DNA from: an uncultured Hyphomicrobiales bacterium
GTDB taxonomy: Bacteria; Pseudomonadota; Alphaproteobacteria; Rhizobiales; Ancalomicrobiaceae
Reading direction: 5' to 3'
NCBI GenBank assembly: GCA_903930435.1
Contig: CAIYYN010000049.1
Coordinates: 1-64,000, forward strand
Length of the DNA stretch: 64,000 nt
Under the pieces are notes generated by a model that worked only from the letters and a program-made list of their open reading frames with translations, did no database searches and had not been told where the DNA came from. Both the position numbers and the translations under genes were made by a program. Positions 43,713 through 52,477 of this stretch are shown here, piece after piece. Numbering within the stretch: position 1 is the stretch's first letter; every line of letters starts with the position of its first letter.

Positions 43713-44819
43713 TCAGCGCGAGCGCCCGATGAGGATGCCCGCGCGGTCGAAAACGCAGACCTCGACCGTGACTGCCGGATTGGCGAGCAGGGCGGTGGCG
43801 GTCAATCGGGCAGCCGAGGCAATGACATCGGCCAGCGGCAGATTGCGGGCCGCTGCATATGCTTGCGCTTCAAGGACAGTATTGGCGCGACGGACAGCTT
43901 CACAATCCGCCGAAGTTCCACCCGCCTCGGCCATGCGCGCGGCAAGCCAGTCGTGATTGGGCGCACCACGCGCCGAATGCAGATCGGCCATCCCCTGTCC
44001 AAGCTTGGCCATCTTGGCAATGCCGCCCGCGATTGTGAGTCGGCCGACCGGGTGCGTGCGGAGATATTTCAAAGTGCCGCCGACAAAATCGCCCATGTCG
44101 ATCAGCGCCTGCTCGCCGAGATCATAAAGCGCCTTGACGGCAGCTTCCGATGTGCTGCCGGTTGACGCTGCTATGTGTGTAATCCCGGCAGCGCGGGCGA
44201 CGTCGATGCCGCGATGGATCGAATTGATCCAGGCAGCACACGAGTAGGGGACGACGATCCCGGTTGTCCCGAGGATCGACAGTCCGCCGATGATGCCGAG
44301 CCGCGCGTTCATCGTCCGCTCGGCCAGTTTGCGGCCATTCTCGACACCGATCCGCAGCACGAAATCGCTCGGCTCTGATCCCATGACCTCGGCGATGGCC
44401 TGTCGCATCATCTGACGCGGCACCGGATTGATCGCCGGTTCACCCGGCGGGATCGGCAGTCCCGGCAGCGTCACCGTGCCGACGCCTTCACCGGCTTCAA
44501 AGGTAATGCCGGAACCGGGCAACCCGCGCCGGACCTCCGCCGTCACCAGCGCGCCGTGGGTCACATCCGGGTCATCGCCGGCATCCTTGATAACACCAGC
44601 GGCCACGTGATCACCGTCGCGGATCAGGGTGGCTAGCGTGAAATGGGTGACTGTCCCGGCGGGAAGGGTCACTGGAATCGGATCATCGGGCTCCCGGCCC
44701 ATGAGGGCTTGCACTGCCGCCTTGACCGCTGCTGTCGCGCAGGCACCGGTGGTCCAGCCGCGTCGGAGCGACGCGGCATTGTCGGGGGCTTCCGGGAGTT
44801 CGTCGGGATCATCGATCAC
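43713..44819 (-). CDS. cbiD: Cobalt-precorrin-5B (C1)-methyltransferase
   Basis: Methylates C1 in the ring-contraction part of corrin synthesis. The 368 residues begin, after a short acidic leader, with LRRGWTTGACATAAVKAA, the CbiD signature; GLSILGTTGIVVPYS and HIAASTGSTSE follow. A GTG start at 44817-44819 is chosen because it overlaps the upstream cobC stop as GTGA, showing coupling. Longer frames upstream would run into cobC. The CbiD type is the cobalt-first (anaerobic-style) enzyme, though some alphaproteobacteria use it in otherwise aerobic pathways. Confidence 0.92.
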   Translation of the reverse strand: MIDDPDELPEAPDNAASLRRGWTTGACATAAVKAAVQALMGREPDDPIPVTLPAGTVTHFTLATLIRDGDHVAAGVIKDAGDDPDVTHGALVTAEVRRGLPGSGITFEAGEGVGTVTLPGLPIPPGEPAINPVPRQMMRQAIAEVMGSEPSDFVLRIGVENGRKLAERTMNARLGIIGGLSILGTTGIVVPYSCAAWINSIHRGIDVARAAGITHIAASTGSTSEAAVKALYDLGEQALIDMGDFVGGTLKYLRTHPVGRLTIAGGIAKMAKLGQGMADLHSARGAPNHDWLAARMAEAGGTSADCEAVRRANTVLEAQAYAAARNLPLADVIASAARLTATALLANPAVTVEVCVFDRAGILIGRSR

Positions 44820-45814
44820 GCAAGGGCCTCCCTGAGACGCGCCCGATCCCTGTCCGTCGCCGGAATCCCGAACCGGAGCCATTCTGGCCGATCCGGAAAG
44901 GGACGCACCAGGATTCCGGCCCGCCCGAGGCGGTCAAACAGGGTGTGCGCGTTCGGGTGTCGCGTCAGGCGATAGAGCGGGGTACCGCCGACAATCTCCA
45001 GGCTAGCGGTTTGGACAATTTCGTGAAATGCGGCGCAATCCGCGTGGAGCCGTTTGATTGTTGCCGCAAGCCACGCATCATCCGCCAGTGCGCGCTGGCC
45101 AATCGTCAATGCAGGTCCGCTGACCGCCCATGGCCCGAAATAGGCACGCAGGTCAGCGACAAGGCGCGCAGGACCAGCCATGAAGCCAAGGCGTACACCG
45201 GCCAAACCCCATGTCTTGCCAAACGAACGAAGTACGATGATCCCATCATCTGGTAGCAGTGGCAGCAGGCTCAGTTCGGGGTCGAGCACATCCATGAAGG
45301 CTTCATCGACGATCAGGACGCCGCCGTTTCGATGAATGCGGTTTCCCGCCGCCAAAAGGTCTGAGCTGGATACCAGCCGACCATCGGGATTATTCGGATT
45401 GACCACCACGACAACATCGGCGCCGTCCGTTTCAGCGTCAGCCAGCGTCTCGATCAGCCGCACGTCTGCTCCCGCGGCGCGCCATGCGGCCTGGTGCTCC
45501 TGATAGGTGAACCTGAGAATGGCGACTGACCTTGCCCGGATCAGGCGCGGCAAGGCCTGAATGATGGCCTGTGTTCCCGGTGCTGCGATCAGCCGGGACG
45601 CGTCCTGAAGCCCGTACCGACGCGCGGCGATTGCCTCAAGTTCGGCCTCTGCGGCTCGCGAAGGCAGCCGCGTCCAGTCCTGCAAGGGAAGGTCGCCGAC
45701 CGGATAGGCGACCGGGTTGATTCCCGTCGACAGATCGAGCCAGCCTTGTTGCGGCTCGCCGAAACGCGCCCGCGCCGCATCCAGATTTCCGCCGTGATAA
45801 ATCGCGCTGTTCAA
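44816..45814 (-). CDS. cobC: PLP-dependent threonine-phosphate decarboxylase of cobalamin synthesis (CobC/CobD type)
   Basis: Makes (R)-1-amino-2-propanol phosphate, the linker between corrin ring and nucleotide loop. A 332-residue fold-type I aminotransferase-like enzyme: YHGGNLDAARARFG and DLSTGINPVAYPV at the N-terminus, VVVVNPNNPDGRLV, GGVLIVDEAFMD, and the PLP lysine in SFGKTWGLAG. The last four bases are shared with the cbiD start. The cbiB gene, which uses the product, is divergent with a gap of only about 60 bp, so both promoters lie there. Confidence 0.9.
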   Translation of the reverse strand: MNSAIYHGGNLDAARARFGEPQQGWLDLSTGINPVAYPVGDLPLQDWTRLPSRAAEAELEAIAARRYGLQDASRLIAAPGTQAIIQALPRLIRARSVAILRFTYQEHQAAWRAAGADVRLIETLADAETDGADVVVVVNPNNPDGRLVSSSDLLAAGNRIHRNGGVLIVDEAFMDVLDPELSLLPLLPDDGIIVLRSFGKTWGLAGVRLGFMAGPARLVADLRAYFGPWAVSGPALTIGQRALADDAWLAATIKRLHADCAAFHEIVQTASLEIVGGTPLYRLTRHPNAHTLFDRLGRAGILVRPFPDRPEWLRFGIPATDRDRARLREALA

Positions 45815-45873
45815 GTCATCATCCCGTTGCTGCCGCCTTACATAGCGCAGTTTGATCGGTTCAGGAATCGCCG

Positions 45874-46893
45874 ATGGCAGGAAGTCGCTTGATCCTGAAC
45901 GACGGTCCGCGTAACGACAGGCCTATGCTCCCGACCCTGACACTCGCGCTCCTCGCCAGCCTGTTTGAAATCGCTCTCGGCTATCCCGACCGGCTGTACC
46001 GGCTCATCGGGCATCCGGTCGGCGCGATTGCGGCTGTGATCACCGCATTGGAAAAGCAGCTCAATCGAGTTGTTTTATCGCCATGGCGGAGGCGTCTTGG
46101 AGGTATCGCGACCGTGCTCGTCCTGCTGGCTCTCAGCCTGATCGTTGGTGGCTCGATCACGGGCGTCTTCAACCGTGTTTCCGGCGGCATCCTGATCACG
46201 GCAGTTCTCGCTTCGTCATTGCTGGCGCATCGCAGCCTCGATGAGCATGTGAAAGCGGTCGCCACGGCATTGCCGCAAGGCCTGGCTCAAGGCCGGTCGA
46301 TGGTTTCGCGGATCGTGGGTCGCGATCCCGAGACACTCGACGAAGCCGGTGTTGCGCGAGCGGCCATCGAAAGTCTGGCGGAGAATTTTTCAGATGGGGT
46401 CGTCGCGCCACTGTTCTGGCTTGCAGTGCTCGGACTGCCGGGGTGCCTTGCCTACAAGGCGATCAACACAGCCGACAGCATGATCGGGCATTTGAACGAG
46501 CGCTACCGTGATTTCGGCTGGGCTGCTGCCCGGCTTGATGATCTGGTCAACCTGCCGGCGTCGCGCCTCTCTGCGCTGTGGCTGATCCTGGCTGCGGTCT
46601 TCCTGCCAGACGCTGATCCGGTCGAGGCTGCGCGCTCTGTCTGGCGCGACGCCAGTCGGCATAGGTCTCCCAACGCAGGTTGGCCGGAAGCCGCCATGGC
46701 GGGTGCGCTGGGATTGTCGCTGGGCGGGACACGCTATTACCACGGCGTCCGGGTCGACGACGCGACCATGGGCTCAGGTCGACGCGAGGCCACCGCCGCC
46801 GACATCGATCGGGCAGTGACGCTGTATCGCGTCGCAGCTTGTATCGAGCTGGCAATTGTGGCGGGCGCGGTGCTCGCGCTCCGCCTCAACTGA
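45874..46893 (+). CDS. cbiB: Adenosylcobinamide-phosphate synthase, membrane-bound
   Basis: Attaches aminopropanol or its phosphate to adenosylcobyrate. The 339-residue integral membrane protein has several hydrophobic segments (LTLALLASLFEIALGYP at the start, ILITAVLASSLLAHRSL) and the family core IVGRDPETLDEAGVARAAIE, ENFSDGVVAPLFW and YKAINTADSMIGH. ATG at 45874 has AGGAA at good spacing; an ATG at 45925 (MLPTL) is nearly as good and nearer the usual N-terminus. No cobalamin riboswitch is visible upstream. It ends nine bases before the convergent hydrolase gene. Confidence 0.92.
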   Translation: MAGSRLILNDGPRNDRPMLPTLTLALLASLFEIALGYPDRLYRLIGHPVGAIAAVITALEKQLNRVVLSPWRRRLGGIATVLVLLALSLIVGGSITGVFNRVSGGILITAVLASSLLAHRSLDEHVKAVATALPQGLAQGRSMVSRIVGRDPETLDEAGVARAAIESLAENFSDGVVAPLFWLAVLGLPGCLAYKAINTADSMIGHLNERYRDFGWAAARLDDLVNLPASRLSALWLILAAVFLPDADPVEAARSVWRDASRHRSPNAGWPEAAMAGALGLSLGGTRYYHGVRVDDATMGSGRREATAADIDRAVTLYRVAACIELAIVAGAVLALRLN

Positions 46894-46901
46894 CATCCTG
46901 G

Positions 46902-47597
46902 TCAGACCATGGTGATCGAGATCTCGCCGAGACCATCGACGCCGCCGACCACCTTGTCGCCAGCGACAATCGGGCCGACGCCGGACGGCGTACCGGTCAT
47001 GATGATATCGCCAGCTTCCAGTCGCATCGAGCGCGACGCAATCGCGATGATTTCCGGCACAGACCAGATGAGATCGGCGATGTCCTGATCCTGCTTGACG
47101 GTTCCGTTGACCGAGAGCCAGATCCGGCCCTTGGCGGGATGGCCGACGGCTGACGCCGGATGCAGCGGCGCGATTGGCGCGGACTTGTCGAAGGCCTTGC
47201 CCCATTCCCAGGGACGACCGGCGTCCTTGGCGGCATTCTGAAGATCACGCCGGGTGAGGTCGATGCCAACGCCATAGCCCCAGACATGGTTCAGCGCATC
47301 TTCTTCCGATATGTCCGCTCCGCCCGTGCCGATGGCAACGACCAGCTCGATTTCGTAATGCAGGTTCTTGGTTTCCGGGGGGTAGGGCACATTGCTGCCG
47401 GTATCGACGATGGCGTCCGCCGGCTTCATGAAGAAGAACGGCTTGTCGCGAGTCGGGTCCTTGCCCATTTCGCGGGCGTGGGCCTCGTAGTTTCGGCCAA
47501 CGCACAGGATGCGACGGATCGGGAAACGGGCATCCGTGCCGACAACCGCGACGGAAGCAACGGGCGGCGGCGTGAGTACATAGGCAGTCATCGGCAT
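46902..47597 (-). CDS. Fumarylacetoacetate hydrolase family protein, probable fumarylpyruvate hydrolase
   Basis: Splits fumarylpyruvate to fumarate and pyruvate, the last step of the gentisate pathway. The 231 residues show ILCVGRNYEAHAREMG, metal ligands Glu-Glu in HYEIELVVAIG and Asp in GIDLTRRDLQ, and IIMTGTPSGVGP near the end. The short FAHF type and its place directly behind gentisate dioxygenase support fumarylpyruvate. A second ATG two codons later is possible. The gap to the dioxygenase stop is about 80 bp. Confidence 0.88.
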   Translation of the reverse strand: MPMTAYVLTPPPVASVAVVGTDARFPIRRILCVGRNYEAHAREMGKDPTRDKPFFFMKPADAIVDTGSNVPYPPETKNLHYEIELVVAIGTGGADISEEDALNHVWGYGVGIDLTRRDLQNAAKDAGRPWEWGKAFDKSAPIAPLHPASAVGHPAKGRIWLSVNGTVKQDQDIADLIWSVPEIIAIASRSMRLEAGDIIMTGTPSGVGPIVAGDKVVGGVDGLGEISITMV

Positions 47598-47675
47598 GTT
47601 CCTTGGTAATGGGAAACGGGGTTTCCGAGGTGATATCAAATGCGTGAATGAAGGAGTAGTGGAGGCGTCAGCCCT

Positions 47676-48716
47676 TCAGGCATTGCCGCGATCCTCGCGC
47701 CAGATCCCGAGCTTTTCATGAACCGGCCGGTCCGAGAACGAGAACAGGACGGCATCTTCGCTGGCTTCATGCGTAACAGGCTTCCAGCTGGGCACGACGA
47801 AGGTGTCCTTGGGACCCCATGAGATCGTTGTGTCGCCGACATGGCTGATACCATGCCCTTCGACGACGCTGAAGACCGTCGCGTCGGTCGAGCGGTAGCG
47901 GGCGGTCGCGAAGCCCTTGGGCAGCAATTGCAGGAACGCGCCGATGGTCGGCATGGCGTGAGCGCCATTGGCCGGATTGATGTAGCGCATCTTCAGGCCG
48001 TGGCATGGATCCCATTCCTGGCTGCGGCGCATGGTTTCCAGCGCCTCGCGCGAACGGGCATAGGGGTAATTGAAAATCGGCGATGTCATCTTAGCCGGGT
48101 GATAATCAACCGGAAGCATGTTCGCACCAAAGCGGGCAGGCGCATCACCAAGCGGGCGCGTGATGGTCTGCTCGTCAGCGCTGCCGTGCTCCAAAAATGA
48201 AGCATCGAGGAACTGGATCAGCGGGATGTCGAGGCCATCGAGCCAGAACATCGGCTTGTCCGTGTGATTGCCGTGATCGTGCCAGGCACCCGATGGCGTG
48301 ATCACGAAATCGCCGACCTGCATTTCCGTGCGCTCGCCATCAACCGAGGTATGCGCGCCGGACCCCTCAAGCACAAAACGCAGGGCTGATTGCGAATGGC
48401 GATGGGCGGGTGCCACTTCGTGCGGCAGGACCAGCTGTACGCCCGCATATAGCGACGTCGTGATCTTGGACTGGCCGCGCAAGCCCGGATTTTCGAGGAT
48501 CAACACGCGACGTTCGGCTTCCTTGGCCGTGATCAGCCCGCCCGCTTCGATCATGGCGGCGCGGATCTCGTCAAACCGCCAGACGAAGGGAACACAGGCC
48601 GAGCGTGGCTCCGGCGTGATGAGCGCGCCGAGGACAGTCCACAGCGGCGTCAGATTCTGCTTGTCGATCTTGGCGTAAAACGCGGTGCGTTCAGGGGTCT
48701 CGGCGGGTGCTGACAT
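47676..48716 (-). CDS. Gentisate 1,2-dioxygenase
   Basis: Ring-cleaving Fe(II) bicupin that turns gentisate into maleylpyruvate. In the 346 residues the first cupin has the iron-binding His pair in APAHRHSQSALRFVLEG with a later His in GAWHDHGNH; the second cupin is less conserved (ATVFSVVEGHGISHVGD). Motifs NPGLRGQSKITTSLYAGVQ and YRSTDATVFSV are typical of the family. The ATG at 48716 follows GGGAGGATC. It is transcribed away from the maleylpyruvate isomerase gene from a shared regulatory region. Confidence 0.93.
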   Translation of the reverse strand: MSAPAETPERTAFYAKIDKQNLTPLWTVLGALITPEPRSACVPFVWRFDEIRAAMIEAGGLITAKEAERRVLILENPGLRGQSKITTSLYAGVQLVLPHEVAPAHRHSQSALRFVLEGSGAHTSVDGERTEMQVGDFVITPSGAWHDHGNHTDKPMFWLDGLDIPLIQFLDASFLEHGSADEQTITRPLGDAPARFGANMLPVDYHPAKMTSPIFNYPYARSREALETMRRSQEWDPCHGLKMRYINPANGAHAMPTIGAFLQLLPKGFATARYRSTDATVFSVVEGHGISHVGDTTISWGPKDTFVVPSWKPVTHEASEDAVLFSFSDRPVHEKLGIWREDRGNA

Positions 48717-48783
48717 GCGGTGATCCTCCCTTTGGGTTCGACGTCTCTCCCGGTTCACCCGATTGACGCCGTTTGATTGGTAT

Positions 48784-48804
48784 GTATACTGATTGAAAGT
48801 ATAC
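48784..48804. promoter_or_regulatory. Divergent operator of the gentisate genes, MarR-type palindrome
   Basis: GTATACT, seven bases and AGTATAC form a perfect inverted repeat, 68 bp before the dioxygenase ATG on one side and 38 bp before the isomerase ATG on the other. This is the size and type of site bound by MarR-family dimers, and a MarR gene is two genes away. Repression of both directions, lifted by an aromatic intermediate, is the likely logic. Confidence 0.7.
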
Positions 48805-48842
48805 TGTCAATTATACAAACAGGATTGCGCGGGAGGAATATC

Positions 48843-49475
48843 ATGTTGCTGCATGGCTATTACAGGAGTTCGGCGGCTTACCGGGTTCGCATCGCGCTGA
48901 ATCTGAAGGGTATTTCCGTCAAACATGTTGCACATCACCTGCGCAAGGGTGAGCATCGGGCACCGAGCTATCTGAAGCTCAATCCGCAAGGTTTGCTGCC
49001 CGCGCTCGAAACAGACGATGGTCACGTGTTGACGCAATCGCTGGCCATCATTGAATGGCTCGACGAGATTTATCCTGAAACGCCGCTCTTGCCGCGCACG
49101 GCCTATGGTCGCGCTGAATGCCGGGCCTTCTCGCTGGCGATTGCTGCCGAAATCCATGCCGTTCAAAATCTCAAGGTTCTCAATCGGCTGAAGGCCATGG
49201 GTCATTCTGAAGCAGATGCGCAAGCCTGGGCGCATGACGTCATCGCTGAAGGGTTGGTCGCGTGCGAGGCGCTGCTGGCCAATCAGGCCGGAACCTTCTG
49301 CTTCGGCGATCGGCCAACGCTCGCCGACATCTGCCTTGTGCCGCAACTCTACAATGCGCGTCGCTTCAAGGTGGACCTGACGAGCATGCCAAAGCTTCTG
49401 GCGTCGGAAGCGGCGTGTCTTGCCATGCCAGCCTTTGCCGATGCAGCCCCGGAGCGCCAAGCGGATGCCGAATGA
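48843..49475 (+). CDS. Maleylpyruvate isomerase, GST (zeta) type
   Basis: Glutathione-dependent isomerase converting maleylpyruvate to fumarylpyruvate. The 210-residue GST-like protein has the zeta-class N-terminal motif YYRSSAAYRVRIALNLK (active-site SSAAYRVR), QGLLPALETD, and TQSLAIIEWLDE for glutathione binding, with a helical C-terminal domain. The ATG is preceded by GGGAGGAA. It opens the right-hand gentisate operon and overlaps the MarR gene by 11 bases. Maleylacetoacetate isomerase is the close alternative; context decides for maleylpyruvate. Confidence 0.9.
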   Translation: MLLHGYYRSSAAYRVRIALNLKGISVKHVAHHLRKGEHRAPSYLKLNPQGLLPALETDDGHVLTQSLAIIEWLDEIYPETPLLPRTAYGRAECRAFSLAIAAEIHAVQNLKVLNRLKAMGHSEADAQAWAHDVIAEGLVACEALLANQAGTFCFGDRPTLADICLVPQLYNARRFKVDLTSMPKLLASEAACLAMPAFADAAPERQADAE

Positions 49476-49971
49476 TCCTGTCGATACGCCTGAGACCGGC
49501 ATCGAGGCCCTTTACCTGAAGCCCGGTCATTTGATCCGTCGGGCACAGCAGATCGCGGTTGCCATCTTCCTCGAGGAATGTGGTGTCTTTGATCTGACGC
49601 CTGTCCAATATGCCGCGTTGATGGCGGTGCGGACCAATCCGGGCATCGACGCAACGCGGGTCGCCGGACTGATTGCGTTTGATCGGGCAACCCTCGGCGA
49701 TGTGTTCGACCGCCTCGAATCCAAGGGCTGGATCGAACGATTGCCCTCGACACGGGATCGCCGGATAAAGGCGCTGCATCTGACAGCCGCTGGCGAAACC
49801 CAGCTTGAGCTGTGTGAAGCTGCCGTCGAGCGCGTTCAGGAGAGGATCCTGTCGCCACTGTCGGGCGATGAGCGCGAAACCATGATGCGGCTTCTGACAA
49901 AGCTCGTCACCGCCAACAATGAAGCGTCACGCGCCCCCCGGCGCGATCCAGGTGCCACCGTCGCAGCCTGA
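49465..49971 (+). CDS. MarR-family regulator of the gentisate cluster
   Basis: A 168-residue winged-helix repressor with the MarR core at about residues 20-145 (LTPVQYAALMAVRTNPGI, FDRATLGDVFDRLESKGWIE, and the wing STRDRRIKALHLTAAG). It resembles regulators of aromatic catabolism. Lying between the isomerase and monooxygenase genes, and with a perfect inverted repeat in the divergent promoter region, it most likely represses both gentisate operons and responds to 3-hydroxybenzoate or gentisate. Start chosen by homologous N-terminus; other ATGs lie upstream inside the isomerase gene. Confidence 0.9.
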   Translation: MPNDPVDTPETGIEALYLKPGHLIRRAQQIAVAIFLEECGVFDLTPVQYAALMAVRTNPGIDATRVAGLIAFDRATLGDVFDRLESKGWIERLPSTRDRRIKALHLTAAGETQLELCEAAVERVQERILSPLSGDERETMMRLLTKLVTANNEASRAPRRDPGATVAA

Positions 49972-49995
49972 ACCAAGCCTCAAATCGAAACAAGG

Positions 49996-51201
49996 ATGCC
50001 GAAAATGGCTGGAAACAGTGCCCAAACTCGTCCGATCCTGATCGCCGGTGGCGGCATTGGTGGTCTGTCCGCCGCCTATGGCCTGGCCCGCAAGGGCTAT
50101 TCGGTCATCGTCCTTGAGCAGGCAAGCCAGTTTGGCGAAATCGGCGCTGGTATTCAGATTGCCCCGAATGCGTTTCATTGTTTCGACGCGCTCGGCATCG
50201 GCGATGCGGCCCGTGCGAAGGCCGTTTATATCGATCATCTCATTTTGATGGATGCGTTAGCAGGCACGCGGATCTGCGCGATCCCGCTCGATGAACCTTT
50301 CCGCAAGCGATTCTCCAACCCCTATGCCGTCGTCCACCGCGCCGATTTGCATGGTGTTCTGCTGGAGGCCTGCGTTGCGCATCCAAATGTCGAGTTGCGG
50401 ACCTTGTCGAAGGTGGCCTCTTACGAACAGGACGGAAGCTCCGTGACGGTGACGCTCGTTTCAGGCGAACGTGTGACAGGTTCAGCCCTGATCGGTTCAG
50501 ACGGCCTCTGGTCAGGGATTCGCAAGCAGATGGTCGGCGATGGCGCGCCGCGCGTTTCCGGGCACACGACCTATCGCTCGGTGATCCCGACGGAACAGAT
50601 GCCCGAGGATCTGCGCTGGAACGCCGCGACCCTGTGGGCGGGTCCGAAGTGTCACATCGTCCACTATCCGCTTAAAGGCGGGAAGGTCTACAATCTCGTC
50701 GTGACCTATCACAATAATGCGCCTGAGCCTGTCGCAGGCAAGCCGGTCAGCCATGAGGAAGTCCGCAAGGGGTTCGAGCATGTCTCAGAGCGTGCCCGCA
50801 AGATCATCGACCACGGCACGGACTGGAAGCTCTGGGTGCTGTGTGATCGCGATCCGATCCAGACCTGGGTCGATGGCCGTGTTGCCTTGCTCGGCGACGC
50901 TGCGCACCCAATGCTACAATATTTCGCGCAAGGTGCCTGCATGGCCATGGAGGATGGCGTAGCGCTTGCTCATTTCGTGGAAGCGCATGCTGGCAATCTT
51001 GAACCGGCCTTTGTCGCCTACAACAAGCATCGTGCCGTGCGCACCGGTCGCGTCCAGCTGGGATCGCGCCTGATCGGTGACTACATCTATCACCCGGCGG
51101 GTGCCATGGCTGACGTCCGCAATGCCACCATGCAGGCGAAATCACCAGATGACTGGTATGACACGCTGCAATGGCTTTACGGCGGCGACAAGCTGCCCTG
51201 A
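49996..51201 (+). CDS. FAD-dependent aromatic hydroxylase, probable 3-hydroxybenzoate 6-hydroxylase
   Basis: Class A flavoprotein monooxygenase that would use NADH and O2 to make gentisate. The 401 residues show the FAD motif GGGIGGLSAAYGLARKGY at the N-terminus, SALIGSDGLWSGIRKQM near residue 165, and VALLGDAAHPMLQYFAQGA near residue 300. The last is characteristic of 3-hydroxybenzoate 6-hydroxylases and related salicylate hydroxylases. With gentisate dioxygenase, isomerase and hydrolase all adjacent, 3-hydroxybenzoate is the best substrate guess; salicylate is the alternative. Confidence 0.88.
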   Translation: MPKMAGNSAQTRPILIAGGGIGGLSAAYGLARKGYSVIVLEQASQFGEIGAGIQIAPNAFHCFDALGIGDAARAKAVYIDHLILMDALAGTRICAIPLDEPFRKRFSNPYAVVHRADLHGVLLEACVAHPNVELRTLSKVASYEQDGSSVTVTLVSGERVTGSALIGSDGLWSGIRKQMVGDGAPRVSGHTTYRSVIPTEQMPEDLRWNAATLWAGPKCHIVHYPLKGGKVYNLVVTYHNNAPEPVAGKPVSHEEVRKGFEHVSERARKIIDHGTDWKLWVLCDRDPIQTWVDGRVALLGDAAHPMLQYFAQGACMAMEDGVALAHFVEAHAGNLEPAFVAYNKHRAVRTGRVQLGSRLIGDYIYHPAGAMADVRNATMQAKSPDDWYDTLQWLYGGDKLP

Positions 51202-51231
51202 CGTCCAAGATCCGCACGTGCTTTTCGAAGC

Positions 51232-51612
51232 TCAGCTCACGCGCGGCAGGATTTCGTGATCGCGGCTGAAGCGCTGGCGGGCGAAGGCGACGAGTTCCTT
51301 GTCACTGGGGTGATCGACGGTCGCCGTTCCGACGATATTGGCAAGCATATCTGCCTTGTGGGTCTCGATATACCGGATGAACTCGGTTTTGGCCGAGCCG
51401 GGTCCGGTCACGAGAATGGCAAAGGATGATCCGATTGCCTTGATGATCTGCTCGAAATAGTCGCGATTGTCGGTCGCGGACGCTGCCGAGTGCTTGACGT
51501 GATGGTTGGGATGATCCGCGTGGATCACCAGCTTTTCAATCGCATCCCGATTGAAATGAAAGACACGGGCGTCGCGATGGTCCAACCAGATGACGGCGTG
51601 ATATGTCTGCAT
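51232..51612 (-). CDS. eRF1/Pelota-like 'translational machinery' family protein
   Basis: A 126-residue protein resembling the central domain of archaeal/eukaryotic release factor eRF1 and the bacterial baeRF-like families, often labelled translational machinery protein. Features: AVIWLDHRDARVFHF at the N-terminus, RDYFEQIIKAIGSSFAILVTGPGSAK in two parts around residues 50-75, and DHPSDKELVAFARQRF at the end. A role in ribosome rescue is only inferred from the fold. ATG at 51612 follows GGGAGAC. It stands alone, convergent with the gentisate operon. Confidence 0.72.
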   Translation of the reverse strand: MQTYHAVIWLDHRDARVFHFNRDAIEKLVIHADHPNHHVKHSAASATDNRDYFEQIIKAIGSSFAILVTGPGSAKTEFIRYIETHKADMLANIVGTATVDHPSDKELVAFARQRFSRDHEILPRVS

Positions 51613-51895
51613 CGAAGTCTCCCTGGGGCGTGCATCGTGCTGATTGCAACAGCGGTTTCATCCGAAATCGCCAAGTCGTCCGCCCTGTCCGGTGTTTAAC
51701 TTAGGCCTTGGTCATGATTGCCGAAATTGCGGGAAACCCTGATCGTAGTTTTCCCGTCCAGCCAGGGGTAAGGTGACGGGCGGGATTTGTTCGCCGGTGC
51801 GAAATCGATTGCCTTTGCCGCGCGAGTGGCTCTAAGCCGACCGAGGTCTGACGGCGAACTGACTGTAACAACCGCAACGGAAGGGCATCAGCGCG

Positions 51896-52429
51896 ATGGC
51901 GTGGACGTCAGACCAAGATCATCGCGACCCCTTGCTGGACGCTATCAAGACGATCACCTGGGTCATCCTGCTCAACAAGCCGGTCTATCCCGCGTACGTC
52001 TGGTATTTTGTAGGGGACGGTGCCGATGCCGCGCTGCTATCGCTTCTGTCAGCGCCTGCCTATGCGGCAATCCTGATCATTGCGCGCCATTGGTCGCTCG
52101 CTGCTCGCATCGCGTTTCCCATTGCAGCGACGCTCGATACGATTTTCGAGGCCAAGCTCTTCGGTGCTGGTTCCGGGGCCGAATTGTTTTTCGCGCCAGT
52201 GGCGCTGATCACTGCGCTCTCGTTCCGATCCAGCGAGACGCGTTACGTAAAATCAATCCTCGTGGCAATTTACGGTGCGTTCTTTGCGGCCCACGGACAT
52301 CTTGGCGCACCGCTGCATGGCTGGACAGAAGACGGCCTCGCCCATCTTCGCGAGATCAATATTTTCGCTGTTGCGACACTGACGGTGTTTGTCGGCTGGA
52401 CCTTTGCGAACAAACAGCAACAGCCTTAA
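51896..52429 (+). CDS. Predicted membrane protein of unknown function
   Basis: A 177-residue protein with about five hydrophobic segments (AIKTITWVILLN, LSLLSAPAYAAILIIA, IAFPIAATLDTIFEAKLFG, ELFFAPVALITALSF, NIFAVATLTVFVGWTFA). I do not recognise a functional family. It resembles the membrane parts sometimes attached to signalling enzymes, but no such domain follows. The competing longer frame across the same DNA is Arg- and Ala-rich and has no hydrophobic pattern. Start ATG with AAGGG upstream. Confidence 0.65.
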   Translation: MAWTSDQDHRDPLLDAIKTITWVILLNKPVYPAYVWYFVGDGADAALLSLLSAPAYAAILIIARHWSLAARIAFPIAATLDTIFEAKLFGAGSGAELFFAPVALITALSFRSSETRYVKSILVAIYGAFFAAHGHLGAPLHGWTEDGLAHLREINIFAVATLTVFVGWTFANKQQQP

Positions 52430-52477
52430 GGCGCGCGTTCGGACAAACGGAGGTTCTCAGGCTTATTGAAGGACGGT

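Noticed and set aside
45815-45873. Cobalamin riboswitch between cobC and cbiB
   Set aside because: The gap is only about 60 bp and lacks the B12 box and the room for the riboswitch fold.
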